A DNA stretch of 64,000 nt from Zhongshania aquatica (GCF_027257955.1 NZ_JANZNQ010000001.1:310001-374000), one strand, 5' to 3'; counted from the stretch's first letter, positions 20,071 through 31,159 are shown. Program-made: numbers and translations. The notes: generated by a model from the sequence alone, not told the origin.

Positions 20071-20820
20071 CTAAAAAGACTTTGCACAAACGGGACACTC
20101 AGGGTCACGACGCAAATTGAGCTGCCGTACTTCCATTGTCATTCCATCGATAAGCAATAGCCGTCCGATCAAGGGTTCACCAATACCCACCAAGCATTTC
20201 AATGCCTCAAGGGCCTGCATGCTCCCAACCATCCCCACGATGGGCGCAAGCACACCGCTTTCGGCACAATTTAACGCCGCGTCATCGCCATCCTGATACA
20301 GGCAGCGATAACAGGGCGAATCATCCCGTCGAAAATCAAACACACTTAGCTGCGCTTCACCACGTATCGCCGCCCCTGACACTAATGGCCGCCGCGCCCG
20401 GTAACAGGCCTCGTTAAGTGCAAAGCGTGTGGTGAAGTTATCGCTGGCATCAACGACTAGATCAACAGACTCTACCGCCGCAAGGAGTGCCTCACCACTG
20501 AGCCTAGCATCGAGCAAAACCAATTTAGTCTCAGGGTTAATCGCTGCCACGCTATCTGCTACTGATGCCGTTTTCATACGGCCTATATCGGCCTGACCGT
20601 GGGCAATTTGACGCTGCAAATTACTAAGATCGACGGTATCGTCATCCGCTAAATGCAATTCACCGACACCCGAGGCTGCAAGATAAAGAGCCACAGGGCA
20701 GCCAAGACCGCCCATCCCCACAATCAACACTTTGCTATTGAGCAGCGTTTCCTGCCCTGCGATATCAAGCGCCGGTAATAAAATATGACGGCTATAGCGC
20801 AGCAATTGCTCGTCATTCAT
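20071..20820 (-). CDS. moeB: MoeB/ThiF-type adenylyltransferase
   Basis: A 249-residue E1-like enzyme that adenylates the C-terminus of a small sulfur-carrier protein (MoaD or ThiS). The nucleotide-binding loop VGMGGLGCPVALYL, the DLSNLQRQ block and the DASDNFTTRF block are clear. Two Cys pairs (CYRC and CPVC at the end) form the zinc site. ATG 20820 overlaps the prmC stop (ATGA), so translation is coupled; an earlier in-frame GTG at 20838 would lie inside prmC. No moaD or thiS is in the window, so MoeB versus ThiF is decided by synteny with prfA-prmC. Confidence 0.88.
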   Translation of the reverse strand: MNDEQLLRYSRHILLPALDIAGQETLLNSKVLIVGMGGLGCPVALYLAASGVGELHLADDDTVDLSNLQRQIAHGQADIGRMKTASVADSVAAINPETKLVLLDARLSGEALLAAVESVDLVVDASDNFTTRFALNEACYRARRPLVSGAAIRGEAQLSVFDFRRDDSPCYRCLYQDGDDAALNCAESGVLAPIVGMVGSMQALEALKCLVGIGEPLIGRLLLIDGMTMEVRQLNLRRDPECPVCAKSF

Positions 20821-21680
20821 GTCAACCACGCGCCCCATGTCATTCTTTCATTACCACCGTAATCAGCCTGCGAAGCAACATTGCTAAAGCCCCGTTCAAT
20901 CAGGGCTGTGCGCACTTGTTCGCCCTGACTGTAGCCGTGCTCCAGTAGCAATTCGCCACCGGCAATCAAATAATCAGGCGCTGCGCCAATAATACTACGC
21001 AAGTCCGCCATGCCGCCCTCTGCCGCAACTAGGGCGGAGCTAGGCTCAAATCGAACATCACCCTCACTTAAATGAGGGTCGTCTGGGTCGATATAGGGAG
21101 GATTGCTAACAATAAGATTAAAACGCTGCACAGGGATTGAATCGAACCAGCTTGAACACACTAGTCGCACATTACTCAGGCCAAGGGTATCGCGATTTCG
21201 CTCAGCTAACGCGACAACGTCAGAAGAAAAATCCGACGCGAGTATGTCAGCATCCGACCGCTCTGACGCCAACGCTAAAGCGATAGCACCGGTACCGGTA
21301 CCGAGATCTAAAATTTTGGGATTTACTTGCTCGGCGAGTATGCCCAACGCCCGCTCTACCAAGCACTCGGTATCTGGTCGCGGAATTAAGGTAAGCGGCG
21401 ACACAGCCAAGGGTAGGGACCAAAAATCTCGCTCACCCAAAATATGGGCGATTGGCTCGCCCGCGATTCGGCGATCTACTAAATGGCGAAAGTGTTTTTC
21501 CTGCTCTGGCGCCAGTTCACTTTCAGGCCAGCTATACAGATAACTGCGGGGTTTCTCTAGGCAGTGGCATAGCAACAAGGAAACATCTAAATCCGGCGAG
21601 TCGCTCAAACCCATTAAGCGCTGTCGCATCGCCATCGCCTCAGCAATAGTCAATGCAGGTACAGCGCTAGACACGCCCAT
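20817..21680 (-). CDS. prmC: Peptide chain release factor N5-glutamine methyltransferase
   Basis: A 287-residue SAM-dependent methyltransferase that methylates the Gln of the GGQ motif in release factors. SAM motif I is ILDLGTGTGAIALALA, and the catalytic NPPY motif is in IVSNPPYIDPDDPHL. The N-terminal helical substrate-binding domain is present. The start ATG overlaps the prfA stop (TAATG), and the end overlaps moeB, forming a coupled hemA-prfA-prmC-moeB operon. Its substrate RF1 is the gene immediately upstream. Confidence 0.96.
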   Translation of the reverse strand: MGVSSAVPALTIAEAMAMRQRLMGLSDSPDLDVSLLLCHCLEKPRSYLYSWPESELAPEQEKHFRHLVDRRIAGEPIAHILGERDFWSLPLAVSPLTLIPRPDTECLVERALGILAEQVNPKILDLGTGTGAIALALASERSDADILASDFSSDVVALAERNRDTLGLSNVRLVCSSWFDSIPVQRFNLIVSNPPYIDPDDPHLSEGDVRFEPSSALVAAEGGMADLRSIIGAAPDYLIAGGELLLEHGYSQGEQVRTALIERGFSNVASQADYGGNERMTWGAWLT

Positions 21681-22762
21681 TATTCCGCCAACGCAGCCAA
21701 AAGATCGGCCTGGTATTCCTGCCGCAGGGGCGACACAACACAATCAACATCGCCCTGTACAAATTCGTCTAATTTATAAAGGGTTAAGTTAATACGGTGA
21801 TCCGTCACTCGTCCCTGCGGAAAATTATAAGTTCGAATGCGCTCGGAGCGATCACCACTGCCCACCAAGTTGCGCCGTTCGGTCGCCTGGTCCTGCTGCG
21901 CTTTACTGCTAGCAGCATCATTCACTTTGGCGGCTAGCAGAGACATCGCCCGCGCCTTGTTTTTATGCTGCGAACGCTCGTCCTGACACTCCACCACAAT
22001 ACCGGTGGGAATGTGAACAATACGCACCGCAGAGTCGGTAGTATTAACGTGCTGACCGCCTGCGCCGCTCGATCTAAACGTATCGATACGCAGATCACCC
22101 TTATTCAACTCTATTTCATCAGCCTCTTCCGGCTCGGCCATTACCGCTACCGTGCAGGCAGAAGTGTGAATACGCCCCTGAGATTCAGTTTCGGGTACCC
22201 GCTGCACACGGTGTGCGCCAGACTCAAATTTGAGATGGCCATACACTTCTTGCCCCGCAACGCGGCTGATAATTTCTTTAAAGCCGCCATGCTCGCCTTG
22301 GCGCTCACTCAGCACTTCTACCCGCCAACCTTTGCGCTCAGCATAACGGGAATACATGCGAAACAAATCGCCCGCAAAAATCGCCGCCTCATCACCGCCC
22401 GTACCGGCGCGAATTTCTAAAAACACGTTATGAGAGTCATTGGGGTCACGCGGCAACAGTAGGGTTTGTAGCTCGACCTCTAGCCCAGCCAATTTTTCCT
22501 TGGCCGACGCTATTTCATCTTCGGCCATTTCCCGCATGTCAGCGTCATCCTCCGCCAACATAGCGGTCGCCTCGGCCAAGTCTTCTTCTATTTGGCGAAA
22601 GCGACCGTACGCCTCAACCACTGGCTCAATTTCGGCGTATTCCTTCGACAAACCGCGAAAGCGATCTTGATTGGCAATTATTTCGCCGTCGCTTAATAGC
22701 GCGCCGATTTCTTCATAACGATCAAGCAAATTGTCGAGTTTAGTGACAATGGAGGCCTTCAT
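21680..22762 (-). CDS. prfA: Peptide chain release factor 1
   Basis: A 360-residue RF1, which reads UAA and UAG stop codons. The catalytic GGQ is in [17 protein letters not shown], and the codon-recognition tripeptide lies in [15 protein letters not shown] (PxT motif of RF1, not the SPF of RF2). Length is normal. It follows hemA after a 43-bp gap on the same strand and is coupled to prmC. Confidence 0.97.
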   Translation of the reverse strand: MKASIVTKLDNLLDRYEEIGALLSDGEIIANQDRFRGLSKEYAEIEPVVEAYGRFRQIEEDLAEATAMLAEDDADMREMAEDEIASAKEKLAGLEVELQTLLLPRDPNDSHNVFLEIRAGTGGDEAAIFAGDLFRMYSRYAERKGWRVEVLSERQGEHGGFKEIISRVAGQEVYGHLKFESGAHRVQRVPETESQGRIHTSACTVAVMAEPEEADEIELNKGDLRIDTFRSSGAGGQHVNTTDSAVRIVHIPTGIVVECQDERSQHKNKARAMSLLAAKVNDAASSKAQQDQATERRNLVGSGDRSERIRTYNFPQGRVTDHRINLTLYKLDEFVQGDVDCVVSPLRQEYQADLLAALAE

Positions 22763-22805
22763 ATTTTCTCGCTTAGTGTGTAGTTAGGGTCTGTTGACCC
22801 TATGC

Positions 22806-24077
22806 TTAGGAATCGCTGTCTTTGAGCTGGAATAATTCACGCGCCCAATGAATAAGATCAACTCGCCCTTTCGCGCCCGCTTCTTTTATCTGTGTGGTTG
22901 GGCTGTGTATTAATTTATTTGTTAAACCACGGGCAAGTTGCTCTAGGACCTGCTCCGCATCATCACCTTTCGCCAAATTACGCAGTGCACGCTCTAGTTC
23001 TATATCGCGCAACTGCTCGGCCTTAGCACGATAATCCCTGACAGTGTCAACGGCATCCAAAGCTCGCAACTGCGATTCCCACTCACGCAGCGCCAACTCA
23101 ATAATATCGCCCGCCTTAGCCGCTTCACCCTGCCGAGCACGTTTATTAACTTCAACAATCTCTCGCAGGTCATCAACCGTATAAAGGTAAACGTCTGCCA
23201 ATTCCGCAACCTGGGGCTCAATATCCCGAGGAACCGCAATATCAACCATCACCATTGGACGATGCTTGCGCTTTTTAAGCGCGCCTTCAACCGCGCCCTT
23301 GCCCAATATCGGCAACTGACTCGCTGTTGAGGCAACGACGATATCTGCGCCGACAAGACTTTGCGGAATATCCGCCAGCATAACCGCCTCTGCGTCAAAT
23401 TTCTGAGCCAGCTCGCGGGCCCGCTCCAAGGTTCTATTGGCAATAATCAGTCGCTTTATGCCCTTGTCATGAAGGTGCCTCGCCACCAGCTCAATGGTTT
23501 CACCTGCGCCAATCAACAGCGCGGTACAGCTGCTTAACGATGAAAAGACATGTTGCGTTAAATTCACTGCCGCGTAGGCAACCGACACGGGGTTCTCGCC
23601 TACCGCGGTATCCGTTCGCACACGCTTGGCAACGGTAAATACATGGGCAAATATGCGATGTAAAACGCCGTTCGCTGTTCCCGCGTCGACCGCAACCGCG
23701 TAGGCCGATTTCATCTGACCCAGAATTTGCGGCTCGCCCAACACCATTGAATCTAGCCCCGAGGCCACACCCATCATGTGTCTTAAAGCGTCTTCGCGGC
23801 GATGATCGTATATACACGCACTCAACTCATCGCGGCCAATATGATGATAAGACGCCAACCAATCCAGCATACTTGCAGCGGCAGCATCACCATCACTCTC
23901 AGCAATACCATACAACTCAGTTCGATTGCAGGTAGACAAAATGGCGAGCTCAGAAACGCCCGTGCAACCGAGCGCATCGTTCAGCGCTTGACTCATTTGC
24001 TCAGGCACAAACGCCACCCGCTCGCGAACCGAGACAGGCGCAGAATTGTGATTAATGCCAATTACGAGCAATTTCAT
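22806..24077 (-). CDS. hemA: Glutamyl-tRNA reductase
   Basis: A 423-residue enzyme that reduces Glu-tRNAGlu to glutamate-1-semialdehyde, the first committed step of tetrapyrrole (heme, cobalamin) synthesis by the C5 route. The catalytic Cys50 is in [12 protein letters not shown], the active-site loop [13 protein letters not shown] follows, and the NADPH-binding fold begins at [16 protein letters not shown] 24077 gives the standard N-terminus [20 protein letters not shown]; the frame is open upstream to 24176 but that extension is not family-like. It is divergent from the TPR lipoprotein gene. Confidence 0.96.
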   Translation of the reverse strand: MKLLVIGINHNSAPVSVRERVAFVPEQMSQALNDALGCTGVSELAILSTCNRTELYGIAESDGDAAAASMLDWLASYHHIGRDELSACIYDHRREDALRHMMGVASGLDSMVLGEPQILGQMKSAYAVAVDAGTANGVLHRIFAHVFTVAKRVRTDTAVGENPVSVAYAAVNLTQHVFSSLSSCTALLIGAGETIELVARHLHDKGIKRLIIANRTLERARELAQKFDAEAVMLADIPQSLVGADIVVASTASQLPILGKGAVEGALKKRKHRPMVMVDIAVPRDIEPQVAELADVYLYTVDDLREIVEVNKRARQGEAAKAGDIIELALREWESQLRALDAVDTVRDYRAKAEQLRDIELERALRNLAKGDDAEQVLEQLARGLTNKLIHSPTTQIKEAGAKGRVDLIHWARELFQLKDSDS

Positions 24078-24303
24078 TGAGTACAGAGTGCCTGCTTTAT
24101 CCAGTACGAAGCCAAAATAGCGGGGAATTTTAGCAAGACAGGGGACAAAAGTGGATTTTATTCCCACCTTTTGCAAAACAATCTACGTTTAGCCGATATG
24201 GCGCGAATTAATCGCTACCGCAAATGTCCTATGCGGCAACCCTAACCACCAGCAAAGAGCCATGCTAACATTGGCCTTTAATCACGGTACTGATATTTTT
24301 ACT

Positions 24304-26031
24304 ATGCACCATGCCTTTACCAAACTGCTATTCAGTTTTTCAGTTTTGCTCCTCAGCGGCTGTGCCGTGTTCACAGCCGAACAAGAACAAACACCGGAGA
24401 TAGAAGCCGCCGTCAGCGCAAAGCCTGCGCCTGTTACACGCCCCTTTCCAGAAGATGCCTTCTTCGACTTACTAGTGGCCGAAGTCGCGCTTCGTAACCA
24501 AGACCTAGAAACAGCGCTAGACAACTACACCTATCAAGCGGAAAAAACTGGCGATCTTGGCGTTATCATCACTACCGCTAAGCTAGCTCAATATCTAGAC
24601 CGTGACGACATTGCGGCTATTTACGCAAAACGCTGGGTAACGGAAGAGCCCGAAGCCGCCGAAGGCTACTTTATCTTGTCGTCAGCGCTATCGAAGACCC
24701 AAAATCCCCTCGCCGCACTGCCCTATATGATTAAAGTGCTTGAACTTGGTGGCGACAGTAATTTTGCAGCCTTGGCGGCCACCGTGCTGTCGCAACCCAA
24801 AGACGAACAACAGCAGTTTTTCGATGGTCTCAGCGCACAGCTTAAATTGCACCCCGGTGACAACTCTCTAAAAATCGCAAAAGCCTTAATGTTGCAATAC
24901 CGTAACCAAGAAGAAGAGGCGCTAACACTTATTCATGAGGTCCTCGATGAAGAACCTGACAATCCGCACGCCTTATTAATTGAGACTCGCACCCTAAGCC
25001 AACTGGGACGAGACGAAGAAGCCTTGACTCGCCTGCGCTACGCCGTAGACCAAAACCCGCAGCATAAACGTTTACGCCATGACCTCGCTCGCCGCTTGGT
25101 TAAAACTGATTTATTCCAAGCCAAGGCACAATACGAAGAACTAATACGACAAAACCCGGACGACAGGGATTTGCTGCTCGAACTTATGCTCATCAATCGC
25201 GAGCTTAGCAATACTGCAGAAGTTGCCGCGCAACTTAAATCACTCAATGAAACCCCTGAACTTCGCAGCCGCGCTAATTATATTCTTGGCCGCCTAGCTG
25301 AAGAAGATCAAAATTGGCCCGAAGCCATCACCTATTATTTACAGGCCACCGGGCCGGCGGAGTTCACCCAATCCAGCCAGCGAATTGCCAGTATTAGCCT
25401 TGCCGTTGAAAGTACAGACAAAGCTTTAGAGAGACTGCGCACCCTGCGTTTAAATCACCCCGAACAAGCGATATTCATCTACCTCTTAGAAGCGGAAATA
25501 CTACGCAAAGAAGCACGCTATACGCAGGGCTACGAGTTACTCAGCAAAGCATTAAAGAATCGCGCCGATAACGAGCAACTGCTTTATGCGCGGTCTTTAT
25601 TTAGTGAAAAGCTGGGCAATATTGACGACGTAGAAAGAGATTTGCAGCACATCATTGACCGAGACCCTAACAACGCCACCGCGCTAAACGCACTGGGATA
25701 TAGCCTGGCAAATTTAAGTAATTCGCGACTCGACGAAGCCGAGCAGCTAGTAAAGCGCGCACTTGAACTAGAACCAGACGATCCGGCAATTATCGATAGC
25801 TACGGCTGGATTATGTTGTTAAAAGGTAACCTCAACGCAGCAATCACATTGCTAGAAAAAGCCTTTGAACAAACTCAAGACCATGAAATTGCCGCACACT
25901 TAGGTGAAGCCCTATGGCTCAGTGGTGATAAAATACGCGCCAAAGCTGTATGGGAAACAGGCTTAAAAAATACGCCTAATAGCCCTATTATTATGGAAAC
26001 ACTTCGCAAGCTAGAACTTTTTAATGAGTAG
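24304..26031 (+). CDS. TPR-repeat lipoprotein
   Basis: 575 residues. A lipoprotein signal peptide ends in LLLSGC (Cys20), followed by about ten or more tetratricopeptide repeats, for example NNATALNALGYSLANLSNS and DPAIIDSYGWIMLLKGNLNA. It lies just upstream of and overlapping lolB, the arrangement seen in Pseudomonas and relatives, so it probably works at the outer membrane as a scaffold; no enzymatic motif is seen. I chose ATG 24304 rather than 24262 because it gives a normal signal peptide. Confidence 0.9.
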   Translation: MHHAFTKLLFSFSVLLLSGCAVFTAEQEQTPEIEAAVSAKPAPVTRPFPEDAFFDLLVAEVALRNQDLETALDNYTYQAEKTGDLGVIITTAKLAQYLDRDDIAAIYAKRWVTEEPEAAEGYFILSSALSKTQNPLAALPYMIKVLELGGDSNFAALAATVLSQPKDEQQQFFDGLSAQLKLHPGDNSLKIAKALMLQYRNQEEEALTLIHEVLDEEPDNPHALLIETRTLSQLGRDEEALTRLRYAVDQNPQHKRLRHDLARRLVKTDLFQAKAQYEELIRQNPDDRDLLLELMLINRELSNTAEVAAQLKSLNETPELRSRANYILGRLAEEDQNWPEAITYYLQATGPAEFTQSSQRIASISLAVESTDKALERLRTLRLNHPEQAIFIYLLEAEILRKEARYTQGYELLSKALKNRADNEQLLYARSLFSEKLGNIDDVERDLQHIIDRDPNNATALNALGYSLANLSNSRLDEAEQLVKRALELEPDDPAIIDSYGWIMLLKGNLNAAITLLEKAFEQTQDHEIAAHLGEALWLSGDKIRAKAVWETGLKNTPNSPIIMETLRKLELFNE

Positions 26032-26614
26032 CGCGTACATGTCTAAGTCATCCCTATTGAGAACCCTCGCCATTATTACCGCGCTAGCAATTAGTGCCTG
26101 TGCGACGCCGCCAAAGCCGGCCGTAAACAGCGAGTCGGAGATTTGGCAACTACAAGGGAAAATAGGCCTGTGGTATGGCGACAAACAAGAGAGCGCAACA
26201 ATCGACTGGTCTCAGTGCAGCGCCGAACGTGTTCGTATACGGCTCAGCGGCCCACTCGGCGCCGGCGGCATTGAGTTATCCGCAGATCAAACTGGAGCGA
26301 TGCTGATACAGAATGGCGAAACCACCCACGCGCAAAGTATAGAGGAACTTGCCAGTCAGGCCGAGTGGCCTCTCCCCGTCGATGCCTTACGTTTTTGGGT
26401 AAGAGGACGCCCGACCCCAACAGAAAAATTAGAGGGCCGCGTCAACACCAACGGGCAACTGGAAGAGCTTGCGCAAATTGGCTGGAAAATCACCTATCGC
26501 TACCGCACCCCGTTCCACCAGCTACCGAATAAGATTAGCGCGGAGTCGGCGAACACTCGGCTAACCCTAATCATCAGTGACTGGCAAGACCAACCCACAC
26601 TCTGCGGTCAATAA
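26024..26614 (+). CDS. lolB: Outer-membrane lipoprotein receptor LolB
   Basis: 196 residues, with a lipoprotein signal ending in LAISAC (Cys26), then a beta-rich LolB domain ([40 protein letters not shown]). LolB accepts lipoproteins from LolA and inserts them into the outer membrane. ATG 26024 overlaps the TPR gene stop; a second in-frame ATG at 26039 would also give a proper signal peptide. The stop overlaps the ispE start (TAATG). The lolB-ispE-prs order is conserved in gammaproteobacteria. Confidence 0.93.
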   Translation: MSSAYMSKSSLLRTLAIITALAISACATPPKPAVNSESEIWQLQGKIGLWYGDKQESATIDWSQCSAERVRIRLSGPLGAGGIELSADQTGAMLIQNGETTHAQSIEELASQAEWPLPVDALRFWVRGRPTPTEKLEGRVNTNGQLEELAQIGWKITYRYRTPFHQLPNKISAESANTRLTLIISDWQDQPTLCGQ

Positions 26615-27459
26615 TGCAAACGTTGACCCTGCCATGCCCGGCAAAGATTAATCTATTTCTCAACATCACCGGGCGCCGAGCTGACGGCTATCACGAGCTG
26701 CAAACTCTTTTTCAGCTGCTGGATCATGGCGACACACTAACGCTAGCGCAACGCAATGACGACGAAATAACACTGGCAAGCGAGCTCGACGGCGTTAGCA
26801 AAGAAGACAACCTTATTATCCGCGCGGCGCGAAAACTTCAGCCTTTAGCGCGGGACATACCCGTCGGCGCGGATATCCGATTAGAAAAGCGACTGCCCAT
26901 GGGAGGCGGCATCGGTGGCGGAAGCTCCGACGCCGCCAGCACCCTACTGGGCCTGAATAAGCTATGGCAAATGGGCCTGAGCATCGATGAGCTGGCCGAG
27001 ATTGGTTTAGAGCTTGGCGCTGACGTCCCTGTATTCGTTCGTGGTAAAACGGCGTGGGCGGAGGGAATAGGAGAGAAACTCGAACCCGTAGAAACAAGTA
27101 ATTTATGGTATCTGGTGCTAAAGCCCGACTGCCATGTCTCCACCGCAGAAATTTTTTGTCATGAACAATTGACACGCCATGACTCACCGATCAAAATAGC
27201 GACCTTTCTTGAGGGGGGTACCGGAAATAGTTGCGAACCATTGGTTCGAAAACTCTATCCGGAAATTGATAAGGCCTTGATTTGGCTGGAACAATTCTCT
27301 CCCGCGAAGCTTACTGGAACAGGCGCATGCGTCTTTGCCAGCTTCGCAGATCAGATGACTGCACAGACAGTTTGTGAGCAACGACCATTAGGTACCCATG
27401 GTTTTGTCGCCCGAGGTGTAAACACCTCGCCATTGCACATAGCATTGGGCTTACTCTAA
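26614..27459 (+). CDS. ispE: 4-diphosphocytidyl-2-C-methyl-D-erythritol kinase
   Basis: A 281-residue GHMP kinase of the MEP isoprenoid pathway. The N-terminus [23 protein letters not shown] and the ATP loop [15 protein letters not shown] are diagnostic, and the C-terminal GTGACVFA block is present. The start codon overlaps the lolB stop by one base, so translation is coupled. tRNA-Gln follows 22 bp downstream. Confidence 0.96.
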   Translation: MQTLTLPCPAKINLFLNITGRRADGYHELQTLFQLLDHGDTLTLAQRNDDEITLASELDGVSKEDNLIIRAARKLQPLARDIPVGADIRLEKRLPMGGGIGGGSSDAASTLLGLNKLWQMGLSIDELAEIGLELGADVPVFVRGKTAWAEGIGEKLEPVETSNLWYLVLKPDCHVSTAEIFCHEQLTRHDSPIKIATFLEGGTGNSCEPLVRKLYPEIDKALIWLEQFSPAKLTGTGACVFASFADQMTAQTVCEQRPLGTHGFVARGVNTSPLHIALGLL

Positions 27460-27481
27460 GAAGTTATCGTAAAAAGTTTAT

Positions 27482-27556
27482 TGGGGTGTCGCCAAGTGGT
27501 AAGGCACTGGGTTTTGATCTCAGCATCCGTAGGTTCGAGTCCTACCACCCCAGCCA
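27482..27556 (+). tRNA. tRNA-Gln (anticodon TTG)
   Basis: A complete cloverleaf: acceptor stem TGGGGTG paired with CACCCCA, discriminator G at 27553 and an encoded CCA (27554-27556). The anticodon stem is CTGGG/CTCAG with loop TTTTGAT, giving anticodon TTG, and the T-loop is TTCGAGT. It sits between ispE and prs, its usual place in gammaproteobacteria, and may be transcribed with ispE. Confidence 0.97.
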
Positions 27557-27695
27557 TTTTAACCATGTAGCCAGAAGCCACATGTAATTCAGTGTCAGTC
27601 GCGTAAAATAACGATCTGAAGACTGTCTAGCTTTATGAACGTAGGCAGCCACCACCTGATTTTTCAAAACACACATGCCTAACAGGACTCTGACC

Positions 27696-28640
27696 GTGCC
27701 CAAGATGATGGTCTTCACCGGCAATGCCAATCCCGAACTCGCCCGCAAAGTTGTTGAGCATCTTCACCTACCCCTAGGCGATGCGACGGTTGGTAAGTTT
27801 AGCGATGGCGAAATCTACGTCGAAGTAAATGAAAATGTCCGCGGCGCTGACGTCTTTCTTTTACAGCCAACCTGCGCACCCACCAACGACAATTTGATGG
27901 AGCTCATCGTTATGGCCGACGCTATGCGCAGAGCATCCGCCGGTCGTATTACCGCTGTTGTACCCTACTTTGGTTACGCTCGCCAAGATCGCCGCGTGCG
28001 TTCACAGCGTGTACCAATATCCGCCAAAGTCGTTGCCGACATGATGAGCGGCGTTGGCATTAATCGTGTTTTGACTGTTGATTTGCACGCCGAGCAAATT
28101 CAAGGATTCTTCGACGTTCCGGTAGATAACGTTTACGGCTCACCGGTACTGCTCGACGATATCAGTCGCCAGCAATACCAAAACCAAATGGTCGTATCAC
28201 CCGACATCGGCGGTGTTGTTCGCGCCCGCGCTGTAGCAAAGCAATTAGATGACGCAGACCTAGCCATTATCGATAAACGTCGTCCACAGGCAGGCGTTGC
28301 GCAAGTCATGCATATAATCGGTGAAGTACAGGGCAAAACCTGCTTGCTGGTGGATGATATGGTCGATACCGCCGGCACTTTGTGTAAGGCCGCCGAAGCC
28401 TTAAAGCAGCACGGCGCAGCAAAAGTTGTCGCTTACTGCACACATCCTGTATTATCCGGCGCCGCCATTGCGAATATTAATGGCTCTGAACTAGATGAAT
28501 TGGTTGTTACCGACACCATTCCACTGTCAGAAGAAGCAAGAAAGTGCACCAAAATTCGTCAGCTAACCCTGGCAAATCTATTGGCCGAGTCAATTCGACG
28601 GGTCAGTAATGAAGAGTCGATAAGCGCTCTGTTTCGTTAA
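27696..28640 (+). CDS. prs: Ribose-phosphate pyrophosphokinase
   Basis: A 314-residue PRPP synthetase, making PRPP from ribose-5-phosphate and ATP for nucleotide, His, Trp and NAD synthesis. The PRPP-binding loop is in [18 protein letters not shown], and the ATP/Mg flag region is [20 protein letters not shown] chose GTG 27696 (giving [18 protein letters not shown] after fMet, as in Pseudomonas), with AGGA upstream, rather than the ATG at 27675, which would add an atypical seven residues. Confidence 0.95.
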   Translation: MPKMMVFTGNANPELARKVVEHLHLPLGDATVGKFSDGEIYVEVNENVRGADVFLLQPTCAPTNDNLMELIVMADAMRRASAGRITAVVPYFGYARQDRRVRSQRVPISAKVVADMMSGVGINRVLTVDLHAEQIQGFFDVPVDNVYGSPVLLDDISRQQYQNQMVVSPDIGGVVRARAVAKQLDDADLAIIDKRRPQAGVAQVMHIIGEVQGKTCLLVDDMVDTAGTLCKAAEALKQHGAAKVVAYCTHPVLSGAAIANINGSELDELVVTDTIPLSEEARKCTKIRQLTLANLLAESIRRVSNEESISALFR

Positions 28641-28675
28641 ACCACAACGGTTTAGCAACAGGCTTATCGACATTT

Positions 28676-28706
28676 ACCGCCGCACTGGTCGCAAGTCGGC
28701 GGTTTT
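28676..28706 (+). terminator. Possible terminator/attenuator hairpin between prs and rplY
   Basis: 7-bp arms ACCGCCG (28676-28682) and CGGCGGT (28697-28703) with a 14-nt loop, followed by TTT. The weak T-tract suggests partial termination or a leader element controlling rplY rather than a strong terminator. Confidence 0.45.
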
Positions 28707-28727
28707 CGCGTTATTAAGGAGACTATT

Positions 28728-29360
28728 ATGTCTAGCGATTACACAGTCAGCGCCAAAGCGCGCGCAGATGTAGGGAAAGGTGCGAGCCGCCGCCTACGTC
28801 GTCTGGAAAGTGAAGTACCGGCTATTGTTTACGGTGGCGAAAACGCACCGCAAATGATCAGCATTTTGCACAAAGACCTCCTGTGGTTCTTAGAAGATGA
28901 AGCGTTCTTCACTTCTGTAGTTACTCTGGACATCGATGGCAAGCAAGAATCAGTTGTACTTAAAGATCTTCAGCGTCACCCCGCTAAGCTAAAAATACTG
29001 CACGCTGACTTTTTGCGTGTTGATGCCAACACTAAAATTACCCTGCACGTACCGCTGCACTTCATAAACGAAGATACCTGCGTTGGCGTGAAAACTCAGG
29101 GCGGCAACATCACTCATGCTGCTACTGATATTGAAATCCAGTGTTTGCCTAAAGACTTGCCTGAGTTCATCGAAGTGGACATGGCGCTTGTCGAAACTGG
29201 CACTACCCTGCACATCTCTGACCTAACACTACCTGCAGGTGTAGAAAGCCCTGCTTTAGCACTAGGTGAAGATCACGATTTGGCTATCGCAACTGTACAC
29301 GCGCCACGCGGCGGCAGTGACACTGGCGAAGACGGCGAAGTCGCATCAGACGAAGAGTAA
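28728..29360 (+). CDS. rplY: 50S ribosomal protein L25/general stress protein Ctc
   Basis: 210 residues: an N-terminal L25 5S-rRNA-binding domain (GKGASRRLRRLESEVPAIVYGG, and VVLKDLQRHPAK) followed by the TL5/Ctc C-terminal beta domain (about residues 100-185) and a short acidic tail. This long Ctc form is usual in Pseudomonas-like bacteria. AAGGAG lies nine bases before the ATG. The prs-rplY-pth-ychF order is standard. Confidence 0.96.
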   Translation: MSSDYTVSAKARADVGKGASRRLRRLESEVPAIVYGGENAPQMISILHKDLLWFLEDEAFFTSVVTLDIDGKQESVVLKDLQRHPAKLKILHADFLRVDANTKITLHVPLHFINEDTCVGVKTQGGNITHAATDIEIQCLPKDLPEFIEVDMALVETGTTLHISDLTLPAGVESPALALGEDHDLAIATVHAPRGGSDTGEDGEVASDEE

Positions 29361-29399
29361 GCTGACGGCCTTTCGGGGCCAACAGTAACAGGCGCTCCA

Positions 29400-29987
29400 T
29401 TGGAAACGATAAAACTGATAGTTGGGCTGGCTAATCCCGGCCCGCAATATCACGATACACGTCACAATGCGGGCGCTTGGTTTGTTTCAGAGCTAGCCCG
29501 GCAACAAGGCTGCACGCTCACTAGCGAAGCCCGTTTCTTTGGCGACACCGCCAGAATTCACTACCACGGCCACGACTTGCGCCTACTTATCCCCACTACG
29601 TTTATGAATCGCAGCGGACAAGCTATCGCGGCGCTAGCCAATTTTTACAAAATTTCGCCAGAAGCCATACTCGTCGCCCACGACGAACTGGACATTCCGC
29701 CCGGCACAGCTCGCTATAAAAACGGTGGCGGCCACGGCGGTCACAACGGCCTGCGCGACACCATCGCTCAACTAGGCAACAATAGTCATTTTCATAGACT
29801 CAGAGTCGGCATAGGCCATCCCGGTCACGCATCTCAGGTCACCAATTACGTACTTGGCAAGCCGCCGGCAGAAGAACGAATCAGCATCGATCGCTGCATA
29901 GACGAAGCACTGCGTACCCTAGAAGACGCGGTACGCGGAGACTGGGCCAAAGCCATGAATAAATTGCACAGCTACAAACAAGGGTAA
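29400..29987 (+). CDS. pth: Peptidyl-tRNA hydrolase
   Basis: A 195-residue Pth that releases peptides from peptidyl-tRNA. Motifs: [21 protein letters not shown] (catalytic His22 in the HNAG block), [20 protein letters not shown] and [11 protein letters not shown]. The start is TTG at 29400 with AGG nearby upstream; there is no ATG in frame before the conserved block. Confidence 0.95.
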   Translation: METIKLIVGLANPGPQYHDTRHNAGAWFVSELARQQGCTLTSEARFFGDTARIHYHGHDLRLLIPTTFMNRSGQAIAALANFYKISPEAILVAHDELDIPPGTARYKNGGGHGGHNGLRDTIAQLGNNSHFHRLRVGIGHPGHASQVTNYVLGKPPAEERISIDRCIDEALRTLEDAVRGDWAKAMNKLHSYKQG

Positions 29988-29993
29988 CAACAC

Positions 29994-31085
29994 ATGGGAT
30001 TTAACTGCGGTATCGTCGGACTGCCCAACGTCGGCAAGTCTACCCTCTTCAATGCACTCACCAACGCTGGCATTGACGCGGCCAATTTCCCGTTCTGCAC
30101 CATTGAGCCAAATTCTGGCATCGTGATGGTGCCGGACCCTCGCCTGCAGGCACTCGCCGAGATCGTAAAACCAGAGCGTGTACTGCCCGCGACCATGGAA
30201 TTCGTCGACATCGCAGGACTTGTTGCTGGCGCCTCAAAAGGCGAAGGTCTCGGCAACAAATTTCTCGCCAATATCCGCGAAACCGACGCCATTGCCCACG
30301 TGGTGCGCTGCTTTGACAACGACAACATCATTCACGTTGCCAATAAAATCGACCCCGCAGCCGACATCGACATTATCAATACCGAGCTGGCATTGGCTGA
30401 TATGGAAAGTATCGACAAACAGTTACAAAAAGTAGTTCGCGTTGCACGAAGTGGCGACAAAGAAGCCACTGCACTCAAAAACCTCTTTGAAAAATTACTT
30501 GCTCACCTCGACCAAGGCAAACCTGTTCGCTCCTTAGAACTAGATAGCGACGAGATGGCGCGCACCCGCACGCTACACCTACTCACCATCAAGCCCACCA
30601 TGTACATCGCCAACGTCAACGAAGATGGCTTTGAGAACAACCCACACCTAGATGTCGTTCTGGCCATCGCCGCCGAAGACGGCGCAATCGTGGTACCAAT
30701 ATGCAATAAACTCGAATCTGAAATTGCCGAATTAGATCAAGAGGAAAAACAAGAATTCCTCACTGACCTCGGCATGGAAGAAGCCGGCCTAGACCGCGTT
30801 ATCCGCGCTGGCTATCAACTACTTGGCCTACAAACCTACTTCACGGCAGGCGTAAAAGAAGTTCGCGCCTGGACAATCCCCGTCGGCGCCACCGCGCCAC
30901 AATCCGCAGGGGTTATTCACACCGACTTTGAAAAAGGCTTCATCCGGGCCGAAGTTATCGCCTACAACGACTACATTCAGTACAAAGGCGAACAAGGCAC
31001 AAAAGACGCCGGAAAATGGCGTTTGGAGGGCAAAGACTACGTTGTAAAAGACGGCGATGTCGTCCATTTCCGCTTCAATGTATAA
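29994..31085 (+). CDS. ychF: Redox-regulated ATPase YchF (OLA1 family)
   Basis: A 363-residue Obg-like P-loop NTPase that prefers ATP. G1 is [14 protein letters not shown]3 is [19 protein letters not shown], and the altered G4-like NKLE segment is in [15 protein letters not shown], which explains ATP use in the family. A C-terminal TGS-like domain is present (ending [17 protein letters not shown]). AAGGGTAACAACAC precedes the ATG, six bases after the pth stop. Confidence 0.97.
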   Translation: MGFNCGIVGLPNVGKSTLFNALTNAGIDAANFPFCTIEPNSGIVMVPDPRLQALAEIVKPERVLPATMEFVDIAGLVAGASKGEGLGNKFLANIRETDAIAHVVRCFDNDNIIHVANKIDPAADIDIINTELALADMESIDKQLQKVVRVARSGDKEATALKNLFEKLLAHLDQGKPVRSLELDSDEMARTRTLHLLTIKPTMYIANVNEDGFENNPHLDVVLAIAAEDGAIVVPICNKLESEIAELDQEEKQEFLTDLGMEEAGLDRVIRAGYQLLGLQTYFTAGVKEVRAWTIPVGATAPQSAGVIHTDFEKGFIRAEVIAYNDYIQYKGEQGTKDAGKWRLEGKDYVVKDGDVVHFRFNV

Positions 31086-31102
31086 GCCGAGCTGATCGGC
31101 GC

Positions 31103-31131
31103 TTGACAAGGTGCGCCGATCCTTGGAAAAT
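31103..31131 (+). promoter_or_regulatory. Sigma-70 promoter of tRNA-Met with GC-rich discriminator
   Basis: TTGACA (31103-31108), a 17-bp spacer, then GAAAAT (31126-31131), followed directly by GCGCGCC. A consensus -35, optimal spacing and a GC-rich discriminator are the hallmark of growth-rate and (p)ppGpp-controlled stable-RNA promoters. The tRNA begins at 31160. Confidence 0.75.
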
Positions 31132-31159
31132 GCGCGCCTTCTCTCGATAGAGAGACTGT

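Noticed and set aside
22763-22805. Terminator between hemA and prfA
   Set aside because: The 43-bp gap has no inverted repeat or T-run; the genes are likely cotranscribed.
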